Assembly: GCA_964369225.1 (NCBI GenBank)
Contig: CAYJER010000003.1
Coordinates: 1 to 64,000 of the forward strand
DNA: 64,000 nucleotides
Direction: 5' to 3'
Origin: SIG603 sp964369225
GTDB lineage: Bacteria > Bacillota > Clostridia > Oscillospirales > Acutalibacteraceae
Part shown: positions 34,525 through 42,479 of the stretch, piece by piece
How the letters are laid out: every line of letters begins with the position of its first letter
Position numbering within the stretch: position 1 is the stretch's first letter
Made by a program: the position numbers and the translations under genes
The notes under the pieces: model-generated
The model's database searches: none
Told to the model about the DNA's origin: nothing
The model's input: only the letters and a program-made list of their open reading frames with translations

Positions 34525-36353
34525 GGACAAATTCCTCCCTTAAAGCAAGACGCACCACAAGCAGAACATTTATTTTTGCAATCTTCTGTAGTTGTTGCCT
34601 CGTATGCCTTTTTACATTCTCTTATTAAAAATTCTTTTGATACACCGTAGTCTAGGTGATCCCATGGTAAAACCTCGTCAAAACTTCTGTGTCTGTTGGC
34701 GTAGAATGCAGGGTCTATATTTAAGTCTTCAAATATTTGTAGCCAATTTTTATAGCTGAAACACTCTGACCAACCATCAAATTTAAAGCCTCTAGCATGA
34801 GCCTCTAGTAAAACCTTTGATAGTTTTCTGTCACCTCTTGCAAACACTGCCTCGATAAATCCAGTGTCGGCACCATGATAGTTTACAGAAAGCTTTCTTG
34901 TTGTTACAGATGATTTAAGTTCATATTGTTTCTTTTTCATTACATCAACTGGGTCTTGTCCGAACCATTGGAATGGAGTAAAAGGCTTAGGAACAAAGGC
35001 TGCTGCACTAATGCTGACGCTTACTCCAACACCTTTTTTCTTGTCTGGATTTCTGTAATATTCGTCTACAACTGTTTGCCCTAATTTTGTAATCTCTAAT
35101 ATGTCTTCCATAGTTTCTGTAGGCAAACCTAACATAAAGTAAAGTTTAACCCTTGACCAACCATTAGAAAAAGCAATGTTTACAGTTTTTAAAAGTTGCT
35201 CTTCACTAACATTTTTATTTATTACGTCTCTCATTCTTTGAGAACCAGCCTCTGGAGCAAAAGTAAGGCTTGATTTTCTAACAGAGGCTATTCTTTTTAT
35301 TAAATCTTCTGAGAAATTATCTACTCTTAAAGACGGCAATGAAACGCTTACCTTTTCTTCTTCTGTCCATTCGTGCATTGTATCAAGCAGATTAAATAAA
35401 TCTGTGTAGTCACTTGTGCTAAGTGATGAAAGTGAAATTTCGTCATAGCCTGTGCTGTCACAGATAGCCTTACATTGTTGATTTATAGCCTGTACGCTTC
35501 TCTCTCTGAATGGTCTATATAGGTATCCAGCCTGACAAAATCTGCAACCTCTAACACAACCTCTTAGAACTTCAACAGTAGTTCTGTCGTGAATTATATC
35601 GATAAATGGCACAACAAAAGTATCAGGAGCAAACATGCTGTCTAAATCCATACAGGCACGTTTTTTAACACTTGCTACAGTGTCACCTTTTGCAGTTACT
35701 GATTTCACAGTGTTGTCGTCATTGTACTCAACTTCATAAAGCGATGGAACATAAACGCCCTCTACCTTGGCTACTCTAATTAAAAATTCTTCTCTGCTTG
35801 TGTTTTCTCTCTTGCATGCTTCATAGACTTCAAGCACTTCTAAAAGAATTTCCTCGCCATCTCCTAGGCAGAATATATCAAAAAAGTCTGCAATAGGCTC
35901 TGGGTTACAGGCACAAGGACCGCCACCCAAAATTATGTTTTTAAGACCCTCTCTGTCTTTGCTTAAAAGAGGAATGTTACTCATGCTAAGCATGTTTAAA
36001 ATGTTTGTGTAGGTGAGTTCATATTGAAGTGTGAACGCTACAAAATCAAATTCATTTAGTGAATCACCACTCTCTAATGCATATAGAGTAATGTTGTTCT
36101 CTTTCATCTTGTCTTCCATGTCAATCCACGGAGCGTAAACTCTCTCGCACCAGTAATTTTCTTTACTGTTTATAAGGCTATAAATAATCTTAGAGCCTAG
36201 ATGCGACATTCCTACCTCATAGGTATCAGGAAAACAAAAGGCAAAACGCACATCTATATTTTGTTTATCTTTTGTAATAGAGTTAAGTTCTCCGCCTACA
36301 TATCTTGCAGGCTTCTGAACCTCTAGTAATATTTTTTCAACTTCTTTATTCAT
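34521..36353 (-). CDS. B12-binding-domain-type radical SAM protein (TIGR03960 type)
   Basis: This 610-residue protein has an N-terminal cobalamin-binding-like domain (FAFCFPDTYEVGMSHLGSKII, ILGGGPCACNPEPIADFFD). The radical SAM core has the cluster motif RGCVRGCRFCQAGYLYRP (CxxxCxxC) near residue 260. A C-terminal region ends with extra cysteines (CKNKCSACGASCFKGG). The family is near-universal in Clostridia; its substrate, possibly RNA, is not settled. ATG 36353 has AAGGAT at suitable spacing, whereas ATG 36374 has none. It is coupled to the DUF2344 protein downstream. The gap upstream is occupied by repeat R5. Confidence 0.88.
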   Translation of the reverse strand: MNKEVEKILLEVQKPARYVGGELNSITKDKQNIDVRFAFCFPDTYEVGMSHLGSKIIYSLINSKENYWCERVYAPWIDMEDKMKENNITLYALESGDSLNEFDFVAFTLQYELTYTNILNMLSMSNIPLLSKDREGLKNIILGGGPCACNPEPIADFFDIFCLGDGEEILLEVLEVYEACKRENTSREEFLIRVAKVEGVYVPSLYEVEYNDDNTVKSVTAKGDTVASVKKRACMDLDSMFAPDTFVVPFIDIIHDRTTVEVLRGCVRGCRFCQAGYLYRPFRERSVQAINQQCKAICDSTGYDEISLSSLSTSDYTDLFNLLDTMHEWTEEEKVSVSLPSLRVDNFSEDLIKRIASVRKSSLTFAPEAGSQRMRDVINKNVSEEQLLKTVNIAFSNGWSRVKLYFMLGLPTETMEDILEITKLGQTVVDEYYRNPDKKKGVGVSVSISAAAFVPKPFTPFQWFGQDPVDVMKKKQYELKSSVTTRKLSVNYHGADTGFIEAVFARGDRKLSKVLLEAHARGFKFDGWSECFSYKNWLQIFEDLNIDPAFYANRHRSFDEVLPWDHLDYGVSKEFLIRECKKAYEATTTEDCKNKCSACGASCFKGGICP

Positions 36354-36435
36354 TTTATGATTTATCCTTTTCATTTTTAATTAGAACTAATTTATAAAAA
36401 AACTAGTTGGGAATTTAAGCAAACTTAAATGTACA

Positions 36436-36655
36436 TTGTAGGGGAGGGTCTGAGTGCCAGACGTGCCTCTTAGAAAATTTAGCCATGTAGGGGCGGATAT
36501 TATCCTCCTAAAATCCTGTACTTTTGCCTAAGTTTCATAGGCGGATAATATCTGCCCCTACATGGATTTTGTGAATTTTAATGAATTTAATTTAATCATA
36601 AAATCCGCAAGGATTTTCACATCAACTTTTCAATATTCACTATTCATTATTCACT
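36436..36655. repeat. Composite palindromic repeat R5 with tail
   Basis: A left outer arm, TTGTAGGGGAGGGTCT (36436-36451), has no right partner. The inner arms 36483-36510 and 36538-36565 (CCATGTAGGGGCGG type) match with two changes. A GCAA-tetraloop tail follows (36590-36655). The inner palindrome is inverted relative to that of R1, judged by its flanks. No gene is visible between 36354 and 36697. Confidence 0.8.
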
Positions 36656-36697
36656 ATAATTATAACTCGTTTAAATAATAATTGCAAGCATAATTAA

Positions 36698-37246
36698 TTA
36701 TTCAGATTTTAGACTCAAAAATATTAGAAACATGCTTAAAATTAATGCCGAAAAATTATTTTTAGTTTGAATTAAAACATAAAACCCAACAAGTGCTATT
36801 AAAAAAGAACAAATCAAAGATAGTGTTTTCCTAAGTTTAAAGCTTAGTCCCAGAATTTCTAAAATGCTGTCACCGTCAAAACTTAATATCGGTAAAAGCT
36901 GAAAACTACCAACTATCATATTAACAGCCGAAAACTCAGCTGAATTTGAAGTTAGGGCAATGACAAAGTTAGTCATTGCCCCTGAAACGGATATGAGAAT
37001 TTTTTTACCCTTACTCAAATAATCTTTTTCTGTATTGATGTCAATTTCACATAGCGAAAATTTAATAGAATTTAATTTTCCTCCGCACACAAATATCATC
37101 ACTATATGTGTCAGCTCATGCAGTGCAAAACTAGTCAAGGCATAAATTGAGTTTAAATCTAGTATAAGCATAAGACACATCACCACTAAAAATGGAAAGC
37201 TGACTATTAAATGTACGCCAATAAGTTTTACATCTACATTATTCAT
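36698..37246 (-). CDS. SpoIVFB-like M50 family membrane metalloprotease
   Basis: This 182-residue, very hydrophobic protein has the zinc motif HELTH (residues 43-47) inside a membrane helix and the second M50 motif as SFDGDSILE (about 122-130). Family members have N-x-x-P-x-x-x-x-DG; here the first residue is Gln (QLLPILSFDG). The protein resembles the site-2 protease SpoIVFB, which activates pro-sigma-K in the forespore outer membrane, but lacks a C-terminal CBS domain. It overlaps the 79-residue membrane protein gene by 8 nt in a sipL-spoIVA operon. A sporulation role is inferred from that position. Confidence 0.75.
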   Translation of the reverse strand: MNNVDVKLIGVHLIVSFPFLVVMCLMLILDLNSIYALTSFALHELTHIVMIFVCGGKLNSIKFSLCEIDINTEKDYLSKGKKILISVSGAMTNFVIALTSNSAEFSAVNMIVGSFQLLPILSFDGDSILEILGLSFKLRKTLSLICSFLIALVGFYVLIQTKNNFSALILSMFLIFLSLKSE

Positions 37247-37478
37247 TTACAATGTTTATTACCCCATCTCCTGTCAAAAAAATCTTGTCAATTATCTGTG
37301 AATAGTCAGAAGAAATATCTTCAATATAAGTTGGAGCTACTAATTTTATAACAATCACAGACATAAGAATTATCACACATATAACAAGCTGAATTAACAC
37401 ATAATCTATCTCACGTTTTATAACCGGTACTGTTTCTAGTTCTTCTTCAAGGTCTATCTCTTCTTCATCATAGATCAT
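37239..37478 (-). CDS. 79-residue single-span membrane protein, possible SpoIVFA-like partner
   Basis: An acidic N-terminus (MIYDEEEIDLEEELE), one membrane helix (about residues 27-49) and a short outer tail of 30 residues. The ATG at 37478 overlaps the spoIVA stop as ATGA. SpoIVFA, the usual partner of SpoIVFB, has the same topology but a larger outer domain with a degenerate LytM fold, which is missing here. The position between spoIVA and the M50 protease suggests a regulator or anchor of that protease. I do not recognise a named family. Confidence 0.6.
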   Translation of the reverse strand: MIYDEEEIDLEEELETVPVIKREIDYVLIQLVICVIILMSVIVIKLVAPTYIEDISSDYSQIIDKIFLTGDGVINIVNE

Positions 37479-38941
37479 ACAATTATACACAACAGAGCAT
37501 TACAACCCTCGTTTATTACTCTTTCTATAGTTTCACGCAGTTTGTTTCGTGCTTGGTCTGGCATGCGTGATAGTTTGCTGTGTATCCCCTCTCCTACCAG
37601 TTCATTGAGTGTCTTGCCGAACATGTTTGATTGCCAGATATTTATTGGGCTTTCTTCAAACTCGTTTAAGAGATAAGATATTAAATCTTCTGATTGTTGC
37701 TCTGAACCTACTATCGGTGTAAGTTCTGTTACAATATTTGTCCTCATCATGTGAATTGACGGAGCTGTAGCCTTAAGTTTTATTCCATATTTACCGTTCT
37801 GCTTTATAACTTCAGGCTCTTCAAGTGTTAATTCATCAATGTCAGGCATTACTACTCCATAGCCTGTTGTAAGAACATCGTCATAGGCAGACTGCAATTT
37901 TGCAAAGCGTTCACGAATTTGTGACATTTCCATTAAATGCTCATAAAGCGACGTTTCATCCTTAAACTCAAGACCCGTCTTTTCTCCTAAAATCTTATAG
38001 AAAAGGCTCTTTTCTAGCATTATCTCTGTGTCTGCCTTGCCTGTTCCTAGTTTAATTTCTTTTAAAACTAATGAGCTTATGTACTCGCATTTTGCAATTT
38101 CTGCTAAAACTCTTCTGATTTCTCGCACCTTTTTAATCTTTGAATTTTTAGCTATTTCAGTTATGATCTCTGATTTTAGCCAATGTTCTTTATCTAAACC
38201 TAAGAGCCATTTAGGCATAGAGAACGCAATTTCTGTTACAGGAAATTCTAGTAAAACGTCTGCTAAGATATCCCTTATTTTCTCTTCTGTTAGCTCGTTA
38301 CAGTTGACAGCCCTTATAGGCACTTTGTATTTTAGGCTTAAAGCCTCTACCATCTCGGCTACTCGTTCACTCTCTGGCTCTACACAGTTAAGCAAAATTA
38401 TATAAGGTTTGCCTGTCTCGTTAAGCTCCTCTATTACTCGCTCTTCTGCCTCTTCATACTCTTCTCTTGAAATGTCTGTAATGCTTCCATCTGTAGTTAT
38501 CATTATTCCAATTGTGGAGTGCTCGGTTATAACCTTTTTTGTACCAATTTCCGCCGCCATATTAAAAGGAATAGCCTCCTCAAACCACGGTGTCTTTACC
38601 ATTCTAGGTTGGTTTTCTTCGATATAACCTATAGCACTTGGAATTATATATCCTACACAGTCAATCATTCTAACTTCAAAAGTTACAGATTCTTCCACTG
38701 TTACAGAAATTGCCTGTTCTGGTATAAATTTCGGCTCTGTTGTCATTATTGTTCTGCCCGACGCCGACTGAGGTAATTCGTCTCTTGCCCTTTCTCTTAA
38801 GGCTTCATCTGCTATATTAGGCAGTACAATTGTGTCCATAAACTTTTTGATAAATGTACTCTTGCCACTTCTTACAGGTCCTACTACTCCTACGTATATT
38901 TCTCCATTGGTTCTGGTTTTTATGTCGTTATATATGTTCAT
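37475..38941 (-). CDS. spoIVA: Stage IV sporulation protein A
   Basis: SpoIVA is the ATP-hydrolysing protein that polymerises into the basement layer of the spore coat on the outer forespore membrane. The 488-residue length matches the family. The N-terminal nucleotide loop is VVGPVRSGKSTFIKKFMD. The conserved segments IMTTEPKFIPE, RMIDCVGYIIPSAIGY and GIMITTDGSITDI follow. The C-terminus ends LLCIIV, the hydrophobic end that contacts SpoVM at the membrane. It lies 17 nt after sipL and is followed by two coupled membrane protein genes. Confidence 0.96.
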   Translation of the reverse strand: MNIYNDIKTRTNGEIYVGVVGPVRSGKSTFIKKFMDTIVLPNIADEALRERARDELPQSASGRTIMTTEPKFIPEQAISVTVEESVTFEVRMIDCVGYIIPSAIGYIEENQPRMVKTPWFEEAIPFNMAAEIGTKKVITEHSTIGIMITTDGSITDISREEYEEAEERVIEELNETGKPYIILLNCVEPESERVAEMVEALSLKYKVPIRAVNCNELTEEKIRDILADVLLEFPVTEIAFSMPKWLLGLDKEHWLKSEIITEIAKNSKIKKVREIRRVLAEIAKCEYISSLVLKEIKLGTGKADTEIMLEKSLFYKILGEKTGLEFKDETSLYEHLMEMSQIRERFAKLQSAYDDVLTTGYGVVMPDIDELTLEEPEVIKQNGKYGIKLKATAPSIHMMRTNIVTELTPIVGSEQQSEDLISYLLNEFEESPINIWQSNMFGKTLNELVGEGIHSKLSRMPDQARNKLRETIERVINEGCNALLCIIV

Positions 38942-38958
38942 GCTATATTCTCTCCTTT

Positions 38959-40479
38959 TTAAAATATGAGCAGAGGCTCACCATTTGCTAATTCCGCATC
39001 ACTTAGCTTATTGTTATCCACAATGGAGGAAACAGCAATAGAGTATTTTTTTCCTATGTCCCATAATTTTTCTGATTTTTGACTATAGTAAATTCTTATG
39101 CTTCCATTATCACTTAATTCTTCTGATAACTCTTTTTCTACGCTTGTAAGCATTTTTTTAGTTGTGCACTCATAGTCGTTTGAAACAAGCATACACTCAA
39201 GGCTGAACTCAATATTGTTTCCATCCACTATTCTATAGTCTTTTATCTTTACAGATATTTTGGCTTCACACTTTCTTTGACAATACTCGTTGAAGTCACG
39301 ACTGGTTGTAAAGTCAAAGTTCTTAGTGATAGTGAATATCTCGCCTGTTTTGCCCTTGTAAGAAAGACATATATTAAATTTCGCCCTATAGCTTAGCTTG
39401 TTTTTCTCACAATAAGAGGCAACACTTACTTCCTCGCACCAGTAGTCAAGCACCTTTTCTAGTTCGTCGTCTGCTAAAAACACAGATTTTGTCATAGGTA
39501 TTTTTTCACTGTACGGAACTAGATTATGGTTAAAACTTAAATCCTCATATTTCATCTTGCATTTTTGTTTAGTAGAATAAGCATCTACTATTATGTCTAC
39601 CTCTTTCTCTTTATAGACAAACAAGCAGGCAGACATTTTTAAGTACATGTCACATATTGTGTATTCGCCCATTTGGTCTTCCTTAGGCTGCAAATTAAAT
39701 TCACAAATATTAATCTCTGGATTTACCATACAATCGCTGTCAATTCCATTAATTGTTATAATTTCTTCAAAAGGCAATGAGTACTGCATTTTTTGAACCG
39801 AGAAACTCTCTGAACAAGATCTGTAAACCATGCAAATATCTGCAACACCTGTTAGCTCAACCTTATTATTAACTACATTTGTTTTTAGCGAACTTAACTG
39901 AATTTCATTACGTAAAATACAGTCAATAGGTGGCATACGTTCTGATAGTTCTAGTTCCTCTTCGATTGTGAAATTGTGGTTTGCACCAAAGACAGCGTCG
40001 GACACAAGTACTTTTTCTGTCATTTCTTCAAGCTCGTCACAGTTGCAGTCTATCTCTGTTTTTTTCTGTGAGTAAACTGTCATTCCAAGCAAGACAGGCA
40101 CATGTATGTCTAACTTTCTGGCACTTATCGCCCTGCACACAAGGTGGCCAATACTTGCTGTAACATTGCCAAAGCATTTACTCTCTTGACGGCTAATTTC
40201 TCTTGAATGAGAAAAGTCTTGTCTGATGTCGCATACCCTTATTGTAGAACTCTTTTCGTCAACATACTGCACATGCAAAACAAGCTTCCCCTCGCACATG
40301 AACCTATCTTGGGTGAAAGAATACGAGCATATGTTTGCATAAGGAATGCACTTTAAAACCTTTTGTATGTCGGGGCAATAGTCGGGCAAAGAATATTCTA
40401 TATCAATAGGACACTCTATGTTCTCGTGGTTGATTGTTTCAAAACAATCGTATTGTAATCTTGAAAGCCTGGTTTGCAT
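38959..40479 (-). CDS. sipL: SpoIVA-interacting protein SipL (DUF3794 and LysM)
   Basis: SipL is the clostridial morphogenetic protein that binds SpoIVA and is needed for coat encasement. The 506-residue chain has repeated DUF3794 beta domains (ENIECPIDIEYSLPDYCPDIQKVL at the start) and a C-terminal LysM domain (YYSQKSEKLWDIGKKYSIAVSSIVDNN), the part that contacts SpoIVA in C. difficile. GGAGAGGA precedes ATG 40479. A sigma-E-like promoter lies just upstream, and spoIVA follows directly, so the two partners are made from one mother-cell transcript. Confidence 0.93.
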   Translation of the reverse strand: MQTRLSRLQYDCFETINHENIECPIDIEYSLPDYCPDIQKVLKCIPYANICSYSFTQDRFMCEGKLVLHVQYVDEKSSTIRVCDIRQDFSHSREISRQESKCFGNVTASIGHLVCRAISARKLDIHVPVLLGMTVYSQKKTEIDCNCDELEEMTEKVLVSDAVFGANHNFTIEEELELSERMPPIDCILRNEIQLSSLKTNVVNNKVELTGVADICMVYRSCSESFSVQKMQYSLPFEEIITINGIDSDCMVNPEINICEFNLQPKEDQMGEYTICDMYLKMSACLFVYKEKEVDIIVDAYSTKQKCKMKYEDLSFNHNLVPYSEKIPMTKSVFLADDELEKVLDYWCEEVSVASYCEKNKLSYRAKFNICLSYKGKTGEIFTITKNFDFTTSRDFNEYCQRKCEAKISVKIKDYRIVDGNNIEFSLECMLVSNDYECTTKKMLTSVEKELSEELSDNGSIRIYYSQKSEKLWDIGKKYSIAVSSIVDNNKLSDAELANGEPLLIF

Positions 40480-40514
40480 AAGTAAAAATCCTCTCCTTTT
40501 TATGTCTTTGTGAA

Positions 40515-40543
40515 TTTATATGTTTCAAATATAAATTTTATGA
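40515..40543 (-). promoter_or_regulatory. Sigma-E-like promoter of the sipL-spoIVA operon
   Basis: On the minus strand TCATAAA (40543-40537), 14 nt, CATATAAA (40522-40515). This resembles the mother-cell sigma-E consensus (kmATAww, N14, CATAC-rich -10) and fits the expected regulon. Confidence 0.6.
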
Positions 40544-40658
40544 CATAATGAGAGGATAGTTTATAAAAACTATTTTGTAATACCAATGTAGTACCATGTA
40601 AAATTTAAAACTTGACATTTAAACCATGTAAGGAATATAATCAAACTTAATGTTTAAC

Positions 40659-40739
40659 TGTAGGGGAGGGTCTCTGCGCCCTCCCGAAAGCTAGCGAATA
40701 TCCATACTTCTCGGGAGGGCACAGAGACCCTCCCCTACA
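40659..40739. repeat. Palindromic repeat R6 (GTAGGGGAGGGTCTC type)
   Basis: Arms 40659-40687 and 40711-40739 match at 28 of 29 positions around a 23-nt loop (TGTAGGGGAGGGTCTCTG... ). This is the un-nested form of the outer arms seen in R1 and R4. Confidence 0.9.
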
Positions 40740-40790
40740 ATATTTTATCAAATTTATCTTTATCAACACAAAATTTTTATTTAAAAAGTC

Positions 40791-40857
40791 TTTAATCAAA
40801 AAATCCGCAAGGATTTTCACATTAACTTTTCACTATTCATTTTTCACTATTCACTGA
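40791..40857. repeat. Tail module of R6
   Basis: The GCAA-tetraloop hairpin AAATCC-GCAA-GGATTT, then CACTATTCATTTTTCACTAT and TCACTGAG. The rest of the 40480-40902 gap holds only the sigma-E-like promoter and AT-rich spacer. Confidence 0.8.
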
Positions 40858-40902
40858 GTTCCCAAGTTTTGGACATACAACATCCACCATAAAACATATG
40901 TA

Positions 40903-40983
40903 TCACTTTATTTTTTTAATTCCATATTTTCTTCTTAAAAATGTTCCCCAAAGGCCAGTTGCTCTAACTACTACTATCTTCAT
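40903..40983 (-). CDS. spoVM: SpoVM-like 26-residue sporulation peptide
   Basis: This ORF encodes 26 residues, beginning MKIVVVRATGLWGTFLRRKY and ending in GIKKIK. The length equals that of B. subtilis SpoVM (26 aa). The pattern also matches: a hydrophobic first third, then an amphipathic helix with basic residues (RR, K, KK). SpoVM inserts into the curved forespore membrane and recruits SpoIVA, whose gene lies less than 2 kb downstream. GAGGTG lies 7 nt before the ATG. The B. subtilis Pro9 that breaks the helix is replaced here by Thr-Gly. It is too short for most gene finders. The call rests on length, pattern and position. Confidence 0.75.
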   Translation of the reverse strand: MKIVVVRATGLWGTFLRRKYGIKKIK

Positions 40984-40992
40984 ATAAACACC

Positions 40993-41160
40993 TCATCTTC
41001 TAATTACGATAATTCCCAATGCAGTTATAAGCACAGCAGAAATAAACATCATTAAACCATATGGGCAAAAGCAGGAAACTGTCATTCCAAGCCCAAAGGC
41101 TATAACGCATCTACAATAAGAATGGTAACATCCTCTGCATTTACAAAATTTATTCCACAT
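40993..41160 (-). CDS. 55-residue Cys-rich membrane protein upstream of spoVM
   Basis: The ORF begins MWNKFCKCRGCYHSYCRC, giving five Cys and one His in 13 residues, which could bind metal. It continues with a hydrophobic segment holding two more Cys (SCFCPYG) and a C-terminal membrane helix ending in IRR. AAGGTGA lies 6 nt before ATG 41160; the stop is 9 nt before the spoVM start, so both are probably one transcript. The ribosome site lies in the 3' arm of the preceding terminator hairpin. No known family was recognised; a sporulation role is inferred from context. Confidence 0.6.
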   Translation of the reverse strand: MWNKFCKCRGCYHSYCRCVIAFGLGMTVSCFCPYGLMMFISAVLITALGIIVIRR

Positions 41161-41162
41161 CA

Positions 41163-41211
41163 AAAATCACCTTCACATTAAGTATATTACATACTATGCG
41201 AAGGCGATTTT
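41163..41211 (-). terminator. Terminator-like hairpin whose 3' arm carries the next ribosome site
   Basis: AAAATCGCCTTCGCAT (minus strand, 41211-41196) pairs with ATGTGAAGGTGATTTT (41178-41163), 14 of 16 positions, followed by TTG. It lies after the 181-residue protein gene. The AAGGTGA in its 3' arm is the ribosome site of the 55-residue ORF. Confidence 0.65.
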
Positions 41212-41225
41212 ATTGTCACTAACTA

Positions 41226-41771
41226 TTATTTCATAAAGCCAAAGTATTCGCAATATAGCTTTTCTCCAACATAGTTTGCTATATTGTATTTATCTTTATA
41301 ATATTCATTATAGTAGCTTATCATTCTATCGTGACTTTTATAAAAGTTATGTTTATTAAGCGAACAAAATTCTTGAAATTCATCTTTTCTCTCTTTTGTT
41401 AACATTGCAAAAATCACTTCTAGTATTTCAATTACATATTCATCTGATAATTTAACAATATAAGGAATAATCCAATGCGGAAAATTCTCTAATAAAATAG
41501 CTCTTAAATGCTTTTCTCTTACAAATCCATTGCTACTGCGAGTGAGTAAAGCGTGGTATATCATTTTTTGTGTGAAAGAAAATTTAGTCAAAACATTTTC
41601 ATAATTATCAGAATGATATATTCTATATGGAAATGATATCTCTTCTCCATTAATTAATCTAAAACTACACATGTTTTCACTTATCTTTATGTTTTGGGGC
41701 AAGACAATATTCTGAACTACTTTTACTTCTTCACTTAAATTTTTAGGAAAGCCATTAAACACAGTTATCAT
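41226..41771 (-). CDS. Hypothetical protein, 181 residues
   Basis: A soluble-looking protein with no signal peptide or membrane helix. Segment 60-100 (FSFTQKMIYHALLTRSSNGFVREKHLRAIL) and the aromatic-rich C-terminus (YYNEYYKDKYNIANYVGEKLYCEYFGF) are its main features. It begins 9 nt after the stop of the membrane-anchored gene upstream, so the two form an operon with a promoter near 42412 and a terminator near 41200. I do not recognise it. Confidence 0.6.
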   Translation of the reverse strand: MITVFNGFPKNLSEEVKVVQNIVLPQNIKISENMCSFRLINGEEISFPYRIYHSDNYENVLTKFSFTQKMIYHALLTRSSNGFVREKHLRAILLENFPHWIIPYIVKLSDEYVIEILEVIFAMLTKERKDEFQEFCSLNKHNFYKSHDRMISYYNEYYKDKYNIANYVGEKLYCEYFGFMK

Positions 41772-41780
41772 CTCCTATTA

Positions 41781-42353
41781 TTAATTAAAATTAATATTTG
41801 TAATAACTCCTGTTTCAAAGTTGTAATCTAAATTACCGCTTTGCTTACTGTCGCTGTTATCGGTAAATTCAAACCCGACTGTCATACTACCTTGTTCTTC
41901 TTTCCACTCTATAAAGTTAAACTGCAAAGTTTCCCAATCGTTAACCAGTTCACTAAATTCAGTGTAATTTGACATGCTCATATTTATAGTCTTACTAAGA
42001 TTTGTAACACTATTATTTGAGTAATTCTTTATTTCTAATAATCTACTTCCATCATTAATAGTTGAAATCACATTATACTTGCTGTCTGGCGACCACCATA
42101 ACTGTTCAAACACAGAGCCATCTGTGCAAATTCTTTCTCCGTTAAACGATCCACTAGTTACAATTGTAAATCCGTTATTTTGTGGGATAAACTCACTTAA
42201 ATTATGGTTATACACTGTTATGGTCATTTTTTCATCTGGTGAATTTTGCGTATCTATAATATAGAAAAAACCGCTTGTCCACAAAAAAAATGTTCTTATT
42301 ATAACAATAATAATTGAAATTATTATGACTACAAACCTCGTTTTATTCTTCAT
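41781..42353 (-). CDS. Membrane-anchored hypothetical protein, 190 residues
   Basis: A basic N-terminus (MKNKTRF) and one membrane helix (about residues 7-30) are followed by an outer domain rich in Asn, Ser and beta-strand pattern. Phrases such as SPDEKMTITVYNHNLSEF and WWSPDSKYNVIST resemble DUF5412-like proteins that look like short beta-propeller or TolB-type repeats. ATG 42353 follows GGAGAG; the TTG at 42365 is inside that site. It has its own promoter. The function is not known. Confidence 0.6.
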   Translation of the reverse strand: MKNKTRFVVIIISIIIVIIRTFFLWTSGFFYIIDTQNSPDEKMTITVYNHNLSEFIPQNNGFTIVTSGSFNGERICTDGSVFEQLWWSPDSKYNVISTINDGSRLLEIKNYSNNSVTNLSKTINMSMSNYTEFSELVNDWETLQFNFIEWKEEQGSMTVGFEFTDNSDSKQSGNLDYNFETGVITNINFN

Positions 42354-42383
42354 TCTACTCTCCAATCATATGTTTATGTGAAT

Positions 42384-42412
42384 ATTGTATCATATCGATA
42401 ACAAAAACACAA
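42384..42412 (-). promoter_or_regulatory. Promoter of the two-gene hypothetical operon
   Basis: On the minus strand TTGTGT (42412-42407), 17 nt, TACAAT (42389-42384), with an extended TG before the -10. Confidence 0.6.
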
Positions 42413-42423
42413 GTAAAATAAAC

Positions 42424-42456
42424 AACCCGACACATCATTCACAGTTGTGCCGAGTT
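42424..42456 (-). terminator. Intrinsic terminator of the housekeeping operon after thiN
   Basis: AACTCGGCACA and TGTGTCGGGTT (minus strand) pair with two wobble or mismatched positions. A T-rich stretch (GTTTATTTT) follows. Confidence 0.7.
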
Positions 42457-42479
42457 TTGATATTTATACACAGTTTATT

